DNA from: an uncultured Paraburkholderia sp.
GTDB lineage: Bacteria > Pseudomonadota > Gammaproteobacteria > Burkholderiales > Burkholderiaceae
Assembly (NCBI GenBank): GCA_937917025.1
Contig: CALFSF010000608.1
Span: forward strand, 1-14,162
DNA: 14,162 bases
Reading direction: 5' to 3'
A program made the translations under genes and the position numbers. How positions within the stretch are numbered: position 1 is the stretch's first letter; each line of letters starts with the position of its first letter. Under the pieces are notes generated by a model, which was not told the DNA's origin, did no database searches, and saw only the letters and a list, made by a program, of their open reading frames with translations. Positions 7,484-14,162 of this stretch are shown here, piece by piece.

Positions 7484-7807
7484 ATGCAAAACCTGACTGC
7501 TTCCGCTCTGGCCGAATGGCTCGCTGACACGTCGCGCGCCGCGCCCGTCCTGCTCGACGTGCGCGAGCCCTGGGAAATCGAAACCGCGAAGATCGCCGGC
7601 AGCATGTCGATCCCGATGCGCGAAATCCCGGCGCGCAGCGAGGAACTCGAAGACGACGCGGAAATCGTCTGCGTCTGCCACCACGGCGCACGCAGCGCGC
7701 AGGTCGCGATGTTCCTCGAATCGCGCGGCCACACGAAAGTGTTCAATCTGCAAGGCGGCATCGACGCCTGGTCGCGTCAGGTCGATCCGTCGGTTCCGAC
7801 TTACTGA
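7484..7807 (+). CDS. Single-domain rhodanese-like sulfurtransferase
   Basis: A 107-residue cytoplasmic rhodanese domain (GlpE/PspE size class). It carries sulfane sulfur on a cysteine persulfide, moving it to cyanide, thioredoxin or another acceptor. Seen: the CH2A-like entry VLLDVREPWEIETAKIAGSMSIPM (22-45) and the active-site loop CHHGARS starting at C65, a C-x4-R loop of six residues typical of sulfur- rather than phosphate-binding enzymes. The C-terminal signature is VFNLQGGIDAWS (86-97). No signal peptide is present. The ribosome site is weak. It is the last gene before a strong terminator and probably shares the methyltransferase transcript; the biochemical link between the two is not evident. 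Confidence 0.92.
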   Translation: MQNLTASALAEWLADTSRAAPVLLDVREPWEIETAKIAGSMSIPMREIPARSEELEDDAEIVCVCHHGARSAQVAMFLESRGHTKVFNLQGGIDAWSRQVDPSVPTY

Positions 7808-7826
7808 GTCATTACAGCCGCACATG

Positions 7827-7864
7827 AAAAACGGGCGTCCCCAACACGGAGACGCCCGTTTTTT
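7827..7864. terminator. Bidirectional factor-independent terminator
   Basis: A perfect 13-bp stem: AAAAACGGGCGTC (7827-7839) pairs with GACGCCCGTTTTT (7851-7863) around an 11-base loop, with six Ts on the plus strand and five on the minus strand. It lies 19 bases after the rhodanese stop and 29 bases after the convergent aminotransferase stop, so it can end both transcripts. Confidence 0.92.
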
Positions 7865-7893
7865 CATTGCAGCCATGCAAACGCAAAGGTCCG

Positions 7894-9258
7894 CTAGTCG
7901 GTCTCGCGCAGCACCTCCGCCACCGTCCTGAAGATCTCGTCGATCTGCGCTTCGTCGATGATGAGCGGCGGCGAAAACGCGAGGATGTCGCCCGTATAGC
8001 GCGTCAGCACGCCCTTCTGGAAGCACCGCACGAATACGTCGGCCGCACGTGCGCCCGGCGCGCCGTCACGCGGTTTCAGCTCCACGCCACCCACGAGTCC
8101 GAGATTGCGCACGTCGATCACGTGACGCTCGCCCTGCAGCTCGTGGATCGCCTTCTCGAAGACGGGCGCCATCCGCGCCGCCCGTTCGAACAGGTTCTCG
8201 CGCTCATACAGATCGATCGTCGCGCACGCGGCGGCCGCCGCGATCGGATGCCCTGAATACGTGTAGCCGTGAAACAGCTCGATGCCGGCCGGCGCGCCGT
8301 TCACGATCGTGTCGTGCACCTTGTGACTGGCCGCGACGGCGCCCATCGGCGCCGCGGCGTTGTTGGTGCCCTTCGCCATCGTCAGCAGGTCGGGCGTGAC
8401 GTTGAAGTACTGCGCGGCGAACGGCGTGCCAAGACGCCCCCAGCCCGTGATCACCTCGTCGAAGATGAGCAGGATGCCGTGTTTGTCGCAGATCTCGCGC
8501 AGGCGCGGCAAATAGCCTTGCGGCGGAATCAGCACGCCCGTCGAGCCCGCCACCGGTTCGACGATGACCGCCGCGATCGTCGACGCATCGTGCAGCGTCA
8601 CGAGCCGCTCCAGTTCATCGGCGAGGTGCGCGCCCCACGCCGGCTGGCCTTTGGAGAACGCGGCTTCCTTGATGTTGAGCGTGTGCGGCAGATGATCGAC
8701 GGCCGGCAGCATGGCGCCCGAAAACGCCTTGCGGTTCGGCGCGATGCCGCCCACCGAAATGCTACCGAAGCCCACGCCGTGATAGCCGCGCTCGCGGCCG
8801 ATAAAGCGCGTGCGCTGACCCTCGCCGCGCGAGCGGTGATACGCGAGCGCGATCTTGAGCGCCGTGTCGACGGCTTCCGAACCCGAGTTCACGAAGAAGA
8901 TGTGTTTGAGGTCGGCGGGCGTGTGCTTCGCGATCTTCGTGGCGGCCTCGAACGCTTTCGGGTGCCCCATCTGGAACGTCGGCGCGAAATCCATCTCGGC
9001 GGCCTGCGCCTGCACGGCGGCGACGATCTCGTCGCGGCAATGGCCCGCGTTCACGCACCAGAGGCCCGCGGTGCCGTCGAGGATGCGCCGCCCGTCGTGC
9101 GACGTGTAGTACATCCCCTTCGCCTTCGTGAGCAGCCGCGGCGCGGCCTTGAACTGACGGTTCGCCGTGAACGGCATCCAGAACGCCGCCATGTCCAGCG
9201 ATCCGGCTGCGGCGCCGGCTGATGGATCGGGCGTTCCGGGGGTTTCGCGCTGATTCAT
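7894..9258 (-). CDS. Class III PLP aminotransferase, omega-amino acid:pyruvate (beta-alanine:pyruvate) type
   Basis: A 454-residue pyridoxal-phosphate enzyme that moves the terminal amino group of an omega-amino acid or amine to pyruvate, giving alanine and a semialdehyde. Seen: FWMPFTANRQFKAAPRLL (26-43), a hallmark of the omega-APT subgroup; the phosphate-binding SGSEA (125-129); GYHG (158-161); DEVITGWGR with D267 contacting the PLP ring nitrogen; Schiff-base K296 in LLTMAKGTNNA; and FHGYTYSGHP (329-338). The ATG at 9258 has GGAG about seven bases upstream. An upstream in-frame extension to 9501 crosses the regulatory region and is not credible. It is divergent from the urea operon, so both may serve nitrogen scavenging (inference). 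Beta-alanine, GABA, polyamine products or taurine are possible substrates. No semialdehyde dehydrogenase gene is seen nearby. Confidence 0.92.
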   Translation of the reverse strand: MNQRETPGTPDPSAGAAAGSLDMAAFWMPFTANRQFKAAPRLLTKAKGMYYTSHDGRRILDGTAGLWCVNAGHCRDEIVAAVQAQAAEMDFAPTFQMGHPKAFEAATKIAKHTPADLKHIFFVNSGSEAVDTALKIALAYHRSRGEGQRTRFIGRERGYHGVGFGSISVGGIAPNRKAFSGAMLPAVDHLPHTLNIKEAAFSKGQPAWGAHLADELERLVTLHDASTIAAVIVEPVAGSTGVLIPPQGYLPRLREICDKHGILLIFDEVITGWGRLGTPFAAQYFNVTPDLLTMAKGTNNAAAPMGAVAASHKVHDTIVNGAPAGIELFHGYTYSGHPIAAAAACATIDLYERENLFERAARMAPVFEKAIHELQGERHVIDVRNLGLVGGVELKPRDGAPGARAADVFVRCFQKGVLTRYTGDILAFSPPLIIDEAQIDEIFRTVAEVLRETD

Positions 9259-9322
9259 GTTGTGTCTCCTCGAAGGTGGGTCTGCCGATGGGTCGTCCAG
9301 CCGTTCTTCCAGCGGGTCTTTT

Positions 9323-9351
9323 AGTGTAGGCACCGGCGGCGGCATGCACAA
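9323..9351 (-). promoter_or_regulatory. Candidate sigma-70 promoter for the aminotransferase gene
   Basis: On the minus strand TTGTGC (9351-9346) and TACACT (9328-9323) are separated by exactly 17 bases, matching 3/6 and 4/6 of the consensus. Transcription would begin near 9316, with a leader of about 58 bases to the ATG at 9258. The -35 box lies inside the hairpin sequence at 9334-9378. The match is weak and needs transcript mapping. Confidence 0.3.
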
Positions 9352-9378
9352 CGGCGCTGCGCCGATGCACCGCCGCCG
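9334..9378. repeat. Imperfect inverted repeat in the aminotransferase-urt intergenic region
   Basis: A nested inverted repeat: 9334-9342 pairs with 9370-9378 (9 bp), TGCA 9345-9348 with 9366-9369 after a 2-base bulge, and CGGCG 9352-9356 with CGCCG 9360-9364 around a 3-base tip. It lies in the 384-bp gap between divergent genes and overlaps the candidate aminotransferase promoter. It could be a regulator-binding site, a leader structure or a by-product of very high GC content. Confidence 0.4.
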
Positions 9379-9446
9379 CCCGCGCGGCGGGCGATGCGCG
9401 CGCTTGCAGCGCGGCACGCACCGCCGCGATGCGCAACCTGTGGTCG

Positions 9447-9463
9447 TGCACCACTTTCGTCCC
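9447..9463 (+). promoter_or_regulatory. Candidate NtrC-binding enhancer site
   Basis: The left half TGCACCA is a perfect NtrC half-site. Three bases later the right half TCGTCCC matches 4 of 7 positions of TGGTGCA. It is centred about 110 bp upstream of the predicted sigma-54 transcription start, in the range where NtrC enhancers usually lie. The right half is weak, so this is a suggestion supported mainly by position and partner promoter. Confidence 0.4.
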
Positions 9464-9538
9464 CGCGCCGCATGACGCCACGAAACGCCTGTCCGCATCA
9501 CGACTGGCTCGCGGGGTCTTCAGGAAGAATTTACCGCT

Positions 9539-9554
9539 TGGCACATGCCTTGCA
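9539..9554 (+). promoter_or_regulatory. Sigma-54 (RpoN) promoter of the urea transporter operon
   Basis: TGGCACATGCCTTGCA has the invariant GG (9540-9541) and GC (9552-9553) exactly 10 bases apart. It agrees at every defined position with the consensus TGGCAC-N5-TTGCA. Predicted transcription start is about 9565, leaving a leader of about 78 bases before urtA. Dependence on RpoN fits nitrogen-limitation control of urea uptake and needs an enhancer-binding activator such as NtrC. Confidence 0.88.
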
Positions 9555-9642
9555 GTAGGAGTTGGGCACGAGGCATTTAAAACCGTCGGGGCGATATCGA
9601 CGCCCATATCAGTCACCATCCAGATGGCAAGGGGAAGCACAG

Positions 9643-10938
9643 ATGAAACGTCGCAGTCTGCTGAAATTCGGTTCGATGTCGGGCGCGCTCGCGCTCGCGG
9701 GCTAGAGTCCTTTCGCAAACGCCCAGGATAGCGGTCCAGTCAAGGTCGGCATCCTGCATTCGCTGTCGGGCACGATGGCGATCTCGGAGACTTCGCTGAA
9801 AGACACCGCGCTGATGACCATCGCGGATATCAACAGGAACGGAGGCGTGATGGGCCGGCAGATCGAGCCGGTCGTCGTCGACCCGGCGTCGAACTGGCCG
9901 CTCTTTGCCGAAAAGGCGCGCCAGCTGCTCACGCAGGACAAATGCGCGGTGGTGTTCGGCTGCTGGACGTCGGTGTCGCGCAAATCGGTGCTGCCGGTGT
10001 TCGAGGAACTGAACGGGCTGCTCTTCTACCCGGTGCAGTACGAAGGCGAGGAAATGTCGCGCAACGTGTTCTATACCGGCGCGGCGCCGAACCAGCAGGC
10101 CATCCCGGCTACCGAATACCTGATGAGCGCCGAAGGCGGCGGCGCGAAGCGCTTCTTCCTGCTCGGCACCGACTACGTGTATCCGCGCACGACGAACAAG
10201 ATCCTGCGCGCGTTCCTGAAGTCGAAGGGCGTGCAGGAAGCCGACATCCAGGAGGTCTACACGCCGTTCGGCCACAGCGACTATCAGACCATCGTCGCGA
10301 ACATCAAGACGTTCTCGCAGGGCGGCAAGACGGCCGTGATCTCGACCGTCAACGGCGACTCGAACGTGCCGTTCTACAAGGAACTCGGCAACCAGGGGCT
10401 GAAGGCGACGGACGTGCCGGTCGTCGCGTTCTCCGTCGGCGAAGAGGAGTTGCGCGGTATCGACACGAAGCCGCTCGTCGGCAATCTGGCTGCGTGGAAT
10501 TACTTCATGTCGGTGAAGAATCCCGCCAACACGAAGTTCAAGGAACAGTGGGCCGGGTGGGTCAAGTCGCAGAACCTGCCGGGCGGCGCGAAGCGCGTGA
10601 CCAACGATCCGATGGAAGCCACGTTCGTCGGTATCCATATGTGGAAGCAGGCCGTCGAAAAAGCGAAGAGCACGAATGTCGACAAGGTGCGCGTCGCGAT
10701 GATCGGCCAGAAGGTCGCGGCGCCTTCGGGCTTCACGCTCGAAATGGACGGCAACCACCATCTGCACAAGCCGGTGATGATCGGCGAGGTGCGCGCCGAC
10801 GGCCAGTTCAACGTCGTGTGGAAGACGAAGACCGTCGTGCGTGCGCAGCCGTGGAGCCCGTATATCGCGGGCAACGCGGGCAAGCCGGACGTCGTCGCGT
10901 CGATCCCCGCGTTTCTGCGCCGCTCGCGCGTCGCGTGA
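9643..10938 (+). pseudogene. urtA: Urea ABC transporter substrate-binding protein UrtA, interrupted by in-frame TAG at codon 21
   Basis: UrtA is the periplasmic urea-binding subunit of the UrtABCDE importer. From the ATG at 9643 (AAGGGGAAG just upstream) the frame reads a twin-arginine-type leader MKRRSLLKFGSMSGALALAG, then TAG at 9703-9705. It continues in the same frame as SPFANAQDSGPVKVGILHSL through to a normal stop, 431 residues if read through, the usual UrtA length. The leader's RRSLLK motif and an ANA cleavage site after the stop show that both halves belong to one gene. Downstream hallmarks are intact: VVFGCWTSVSRKSVLPVFEELNGLLFYPVQYEG (about 105-137), NQQAIPATEYLM, FLLGTDYVYPRT, VISTVNGDSNVPFY and EATFVGIHMW. 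The first in-frame ATG after the stop, at 9775, would give 387 residues without signal peptide or first beta-strand, so it should not work. A single substitution would restore the frame. Recent loss, read-through and sequencing error all remain possible. Confidence 0.9.
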
Positions 10939-10953
10939 GCGGCGGGCCGGTTT

Positions 10954-11032
10954 CGGGGTAGCACTGCCGGGGTAGCACCGCAGTAGCGCTGTAACGACGG
11001 CGCGGCACCGTTTCTCGTTCGATGCCGCGCCG
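10954..11032. repeat. urtA-urtB intercistronic tandem repeat and hairpin
   Basis: Two adjacent 14-base copies, CGGGGTAGCACTGC (10954-10967) and CGGGGTAGCACCGC (10968-10981), differ at one base. They are followed by a partial third copy (AGTAGCGC). Then CGGCGCGGCA (10998-11007) pairs perfectly with TGCCGCGCCG (11023-11032) around a 15-base loop. No T-run follows. The hairpin lies after a binding-protein gene, where stabilising or attenuating structures commonly set subunit ratios (inference). Confidence 0.6.
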
Positions 11033-11060
11033 CCCTGCCGCTTCATCTTCAAAGGTCATC

Positions 11061-12680
11061 ATGGCGTTTCTTACTTTCAGGTCAGCAGGGCGTGCATGCG
11101 TCGGCCTCGCGCTCGTCGCGCTGATGCCGGTGAGCGCCCATGCGCTGAGCGCGGCGGATGTCGCGCCGCTTGCCGGCGACGATTTCGATGCGAAGTCCGC
11201 CGCCATCGACAAACTGATTGCCAGTCACGACGCGCCCTCTCTGGCGCTGCTAAAGGCGCTGTCCGAAGACAACGCGCTCGCGACCGATTCCGGCGAGATG
11301 CTGATCCAGGATAACGACGTGGCCCGCGACGCCGTGACCGGCAAGACCGTGGCCGCCGATGGCGCGCAGCCGGTGACGCTGAACAATCTTTTGCGCTCGA
11401 GGGTAGCGGGCGCCGTGTCGGGCCTTGCGCTCGACGCCGCCGATCCGGCCGCGCGCGCGGCCGCGATCGACGCGTTGCTGAAGAACCCGGATGCCGCGAT
11501 GAAGCCGATGATCGACCGGGCGCGCGCGAAGGAGACCGATCCTGTCCTCAAGAAGCGTCTCGATACGCTCTGGGCGATGACCGCGCTGCACGACAGCGAC
11601 GCGGCGAAGCGCCTCGAAGCCGTGCAGCTCGTCGCCGCGCGGCATGATCTCGACATGAACGAACTGCTGCGGCCGCTCGTCGCGAAGAAACCCGACGGCA
11701 CGTTCATCGAAAGCGACGAGCGCGTGCGCGCGGCCGCGCAGGCCGGCATCGACGAACTCGACTCGATCCAGCGGCGCAGCCAGATCGCAGGGACGCTGTT
11801 CGCCGGTCTTTCGCTTGGCAGCGTGCTGCTGCTCGCGGCGCTGGGGCTAGCGATCACGTACGGCCTGATCGGCGTGATCAACATGGCGCACGGCGAGTTC
11901 CTGATGATCGGCGCCTATGCGACGTACGTGGTGCAAAACCTCGTGCAGCGCTTCGCACCCGGTGCGTTCGACTGGTATCCGCTCTTTGCGATTCCCGCTT
12001 CGTTCGCCGCCGCCGCGCTGGTCGGCATCGTGCTCGAGCGGCTCGTGCTCAAGCATCTGTATGGGCGTCCGCTCGAAACGCTGCTCACCACTTTCGGTAT
12101 CAGCCTGATCCTGATTCAGGCCACGCGCATGCTGTTCGGCGCGCAGAACGTGCAGGTCGAGAATCCTTCGTGGATGAGCGGCGGCGTCACCGTCCTGCCG
12201 GGTTTGATCCTGCCATATAACCGGCTGGCGATTCTGGCGTTCTCGATGATCGTCGTGGGCATTGCATGGGCCGTGCTGACGAAAACCCGTCTGGGTCTCT
12301 TCGTGCGCGCCGTCACGCAGAACCGCCGCATGGCCGCGTGCGTCGGCGTGAAGACCGCGCGTGTCGACTCGTATGCGTTCGCGTTCGGCGCCGGCATCGC
12401 GGGCCTCGGCGGCTGCGCGCTTTCGCAGATCGGCAACGTCGGTCCCGACCTGGGGCAGAGCTACATCATCGATTCGTTCATGGCGGTGGTGCTGGGTGGC
12501 GTCGGGCAACTGGCCGGGACCGTCATTGGCGGCTTTGGGCTTGGGCTCGTCAGCAAGGCGATCGAGCCGTTCTGGGGCGCCGTGCTCGCGAAGATCGCCG
12601 TGCTCGTGCTGATCGTGCTGTTCATCCAGAAGCGTCCGCAGGGCATGTTTGCCTTGAAGGGCCGCAGCGCGGAGGCATGA
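11061..12680 (+). CDS. urtB: Urea ABC transporter permease UrtB
   Basis: A 539-residue inner-membrane permease of the branched-chain amino acid (LivH) superfamily, one half of the urea channel with UrtC. Seen: a signal peptide MAFLTFRSAGRACVGLALVA, then LMPVSAHA with likely cleavage after A28; a soluble Ala-rich helical domain of about 215 residues, predicted periplasmic, which proteobacterial UrtB proteins carry and LivH lacks; then about eight membrane spans from residue 247. Hallmarks: AITYGLIGVINMAHGEFLMIGAYATYVVQ, LLTTFGISLILIQATRMLFG and SFMAVVLGGVGQLAGTVIGG. The ATG at 11061 is chosen for AAAGG six bases upstream; an ATG at 11022 lies within the intercistronic hairpin. Only one base separates its stop from urtC. 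The frame is intact, but translation loss across urtA could cause transcriptional polarity here. Confidence 0.93.
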   Translation: MAFLTFRSAGRACVGLALVALMPVSAHALSAADVAPLAGDDFDAKSAAIDKLIASHDAPSLALLKALSEDNALATDSGEMLIQDNDVARDAVTGKTVAADGAQPVTLNNLLRSRVAGAVSGLALDAADPAARAAAIDALLKNPDAAMKPMIDRARAKETDPVLKKRLDTLWAMTALHDSDAAKRLEAVQLVAARHDLDMNELLRPLVAKKPDGTFIESDERVRAAAQAGIDELDSIQRRSQIAGTLFAGLSLGSVLLLAALGLAITYGLIGVINMAHGEFLMIGAYATYVVQNLVQRFAPGAFDWYPLFAIPASFAAAALVGIVLERLVLKHLYGRPLETLLTTFGISLILIQATRMLFGAQNVQVENPSWMSGGVTVLPGLILPYNRLAILAFSMIVVGIAWAVLTKTRLGLFVRAVTQNRRMAACVGVKTARVDSYAFAFGAGIAGLGGCALSQIGNVGPDLGQSYIIDSFMAVVLGGVGQLAGTVIGGFGLGLVSKAIEPFWGAVLAKIAVLVLIVLFIQKRPQGMFALKGRSAEA

Positions 12681-12681
12681 G

Positions 12682-13863
12682 ATGACATCGGTGACCTCTT
12701 CCGCTCCGGTTTCGCCAGCGCGTACGGATGCGCCGGACGAACGCGCCGCGCTATCCGGCTTCGCACCCGGCTTGCCGCCGCGCCCGGCGCTGCTGTCGCG
12801 CCGCGCGTGGCAGGCGCTGATCGCGCTCATCATCGCGATCGGGCTGGGCGTGCCGTTCACCGCGCTCGTGCTGCCCGAGTCGAGTGCGTTCCACCTGTCC
12901 GCGTATGCGATGACGCTGGCCGGCAAATTCATGTGTTACGCGATCGCGGCGCTGGCGCTCGATCTCGTGTGGGGCTATTGCGGCATTCTGAGCCTCGGGC
13001 ACGCGCTCTTCTTCGCGCTTGGCGGCTACGCGATCGGCATGTATCTGATGCGCTCGATTGGCCACGAGGGCAAATACGGCAGCGACCTGCCCGACTTCAT
13101 GGTGTTTCTCGACTGGCATGCGCTGCCCTGGTACTGGGAGGGCACGCAGCACCTCTGGTACGCGTTGCTGCTGGTCGTGGTCGTGCCGGCGGCGATTGCA
13201 TGGGTGTTTGGTTTTTTCACGTTCCGCTCGCGGGTGAAGGGCGTGTATCTGTCGATCATCACGCAGGCGATGACGTTTGCCGCGATGCTGCTGTTTTACC
13301 GCAATGAAACCGGCTTCGGCGGCAACAACGGCTTTACCGATTTCAAGCGCATCGCGGGTTTTCCGATCACGCATCCCGGCACGCGCACCGCGCTCCTGCT
13401 GATCACGTTCGCGGTGCTCGTGCTGTCGTTCATTGGTGCGCGGGCGATCGTGACGTCGAAGCTTGGGCGCGTCGTCACGGCCGTGCGCGACGGCGAGACG
13501 CGGCTGATGTTCCTTGGTTACAGCCCGCTTGCGTACAAGCTGTTCGTGTGGACGCTGTCGGCGGTGCTGTGCGGGATCGCAGGCGCGCTGTACGTGCCGC
13601 AGGTCGGCATCATCAATCCGGGCGAGATGTCGCCGGGCAACTCGATTGAAATGGCGATCTGGGTGGCGGTGGGCGGACGCGGCACGTTGATTGGACCGAT
13701 CATTGGCGCGTTTGCGGTGAATGGCGCGAAGAGCTTTTTCACGGCGAACTTCGCCGAATACTGGCTGTTCTTTCTGGGTGCGATTTTCGTGCTCGTGCCG
13801 CTCTTTTTGCCGAACGGAATCATGGGGTTGATCGAGCTCGCCGTGCGGCGGAGGAAGCCGTGA
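12682..13863 (+). CDS. urtC: Urea ABC transporter permease UrtC
   Basis: A 393-residue inner-membrane permease of the LivM superfamily, partner of UrtB in the urea channel. Seen: a hydrophilic N-terminal tail of about 40 residues, then about ten hydrophobic spans. Hallmarks: AIAALALDLVWGYCGILSLGHALFFALGGYAIGMYLMR (about 91-128), GVYLSIITQAMTFAAMLLFYRNETGFGGNNGFTDF (about 189-223) and IWVAVGGRGTLIGPIIGAFAVNGAKSFF (about 328-355), the last including the LivM loop that contacts the ATPases. GGAGG, inside the end of urtB, is six bases before the ATG; the stop overlaps the urtD start (TGATGA). This spacing implies translational coupling and equal subunit synthesis. Nothing looks damaged. Confidence 0.95.
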   Translation: MTSVTSSAPVSPARTDAPDERAALSGFAPGLPPRPALLSRRAWQALIALIIAIGLGVPFTALVLPESSAFHLSAYAMTLAGKFMCYAIAALALDLVWGYCGILSLGHALFFALGGYAIGMYLMRSIGHEGKYGSDLPDFMVFLDWHALPWYWEGTQHLWYALLLVVVVPAAIAWVFGFFTFRSRVKGVYLSIITQAMTFAAMLLFYRNETGFGGNNGFTDFKRIAGFPITHPGTRTALLLITFAVLVLSFIGARAIVTSKLGRVVTAVRDGETRLMFLGYSPLAYKLFVWTLSAVLCGIAGALYVPQVGIINPGEMSPGNSIEMAIWVAVGGRGTLIGPIIGAFAVNGAKSFFTANFAEYWLFFLGAIFVLVPLFLPNGIMGLIELAVRRRKP

Positions 13864-14162
13864 TGAACGAAAATCCGATGGTGCCCGACCTTGCCGTGCC
13901 TGACGGGTTCGATGGTGGGCGCACGCTCTCCGGCGTTGCTTCGACGGGGAGGGTTGTTACGCCTGGCGAGATCGACGTATCGCATGGCGCGATTCTTTAT
14001 CTGGAAGACGTCACCGTGAGTTTCGATGGCTTTCGCGCGTTGAATGCGTTGTCGCTGTCGATCGACGTGGGTGAGCTGCGTTGCATTATCGGGCCGAACG
14101 GCGCGGGCAAGACGACGATGATGGACGTCATCACGGGCAAGACCGCGCCTGATTCGGGCAAG
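13863..14162 (+). CDS. urtD: Urea ABC transporter ATP-binding protein UrtD, 3' end outside window
   Basis: The first 100 residues of a LivG-type ATPase that, with UrtE, powers urea import at the cytoplasmic face of UrtBC. Seen: an unusually long, low-similarity N-terminal extension (MNENPMVPDLAVPDGFDGGR and on to about residue 42), then the ABC start ILYLEDVTVSFDGFRALNALSLSI and Walker A GPNGAGKTT (77-85), followed by MMDVITGKT. FDGFRAL, with aromatic FDGF, and the DVITGKT that follows Walker A are typical of UrtD. The ATG overlaps the urtC stop codon. Signature and Walker B motifs fall beyond the right edge; urtE would be expected next. Confidence 0.92.
   Translation, partial: MNENPMVPDLAVPDGFDGGRTLSGVASTGRVVTPGEIDVSHGAILYLEDVTVSFDGFRALNALSLSIDVGELRCIIGPNGAGKTTMMDVITGKTAPDSGK

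Noticed and set aside
2894..9270. Identical 17 bases at 2894-2910 and 9254-9270, suggesting a dispersed repeat
   Set aside because: Both are the ribosome site, spacer and start codon (AGGAGACACAACATGAA, minus strand) of unrelated genes. This is a shared strong translation start, not a mobile repeat.
9259..9501. N-terminal extension of the aminotransferase by 81 codons
   Set aside because: It would cross the inverted repeat and the NtrC-like site, has no family similarity, and the ATG at 9258 has a good ribosome site and the correct protein start.
9589..9605. Small hairpin GGGCG/CGCCC in the urtA leader as a riboswitch or attenuator
   Set aside because: The stem is only 5 bp with no T-run or recognisable aptamer. 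Such stems occur often by chance in sequence this GC-rich.
9775..10938. A shorter functional UrtA starting at the ATG at 9775
   Set aside because: It would lack the export signal and the first beta-strand of the binding lobe, and no ribosome site precedes it. The natural start is the ATG at 9643 with AAGGGGAAG upstream.
9613..11052. A 479-codon open frame on the minus strand opposite urtA
   Set aside because: It is Arg/His/Asp-rich without any recognisable domain, as expected for the complement of a high-GC gene, while the plus strand carries unmistakable UrtA sequence.

Overview
The window looks like chromosomal DNA of a high-GC betaproteobacterium of the Burkholderia/Paraburkholderia group. 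The assignment rests on strong GC bias at third codon positions, the gene families present and my memory of their protein sequences; no search was run. I see no rRNA, tRNA, CRISPR array, insertion sequence or phage gene.

Region 1 (1-6594, minus strand) is one sugar-catabolism operon. Read in its own direction it encodes a LacI-family regulator, a fused two-domain sugar ABC ATPase (RbsA/MglA type), an RbsC-type permease, a periplasmic sugar-binding protein, a xylose-isomerase-like TIM-barrel enzyme and a Gfo/Idh/MocA dehydrogenase that runs off the left edge. A 22-bp perfect palindrome with a LacI-type core (TGTAATCGATTACA) sits directly in front of the regulator. The two widest gaps hold hairpins, one with a 17-bp perfect stem just after the binding-protein gene. 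The sugar cannot be named from sequence, but the dehydrogenase and TIM-barrel pair suggests oxidation to a 3-keto-type intermediate followed by isomerisation, epimerisation or elimination.

Region 2 (6735-7864, plus strand) is a short unit: an extended -10 promoter, a protein-L-isoaspartate O-methyltransferase-like protein and a single-domain rhodanese. It ends at a strong hairpin terminator that can work in both directions. Region 3 (7894-9258, minus strand) is a class III omega-amino acid:pyruvate-type aminotransferase converging on the same terminator.

Region 4 (9447-14162, plus strand) is a urea ABC transporter operon, urtA-urtB-urtC-urtD, with urtD cut by the right edge. It follows an excellent sigma-54 promoter with an NtrC-like site about 110 bp upstream of the predicted start, as expected for nitrogen-limitation control. 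The main anomaly is in urtA: an in-frame TAG at codon 21, inside the Tat-type signal peptide, while the other 410 codons are open and look fully conserved. As sequenced, the urea-binding protein would not be exported or made intact, although urtB and urtC are whole. This is either a recent nonsense mutation, a read-through codon or a sequencing error.
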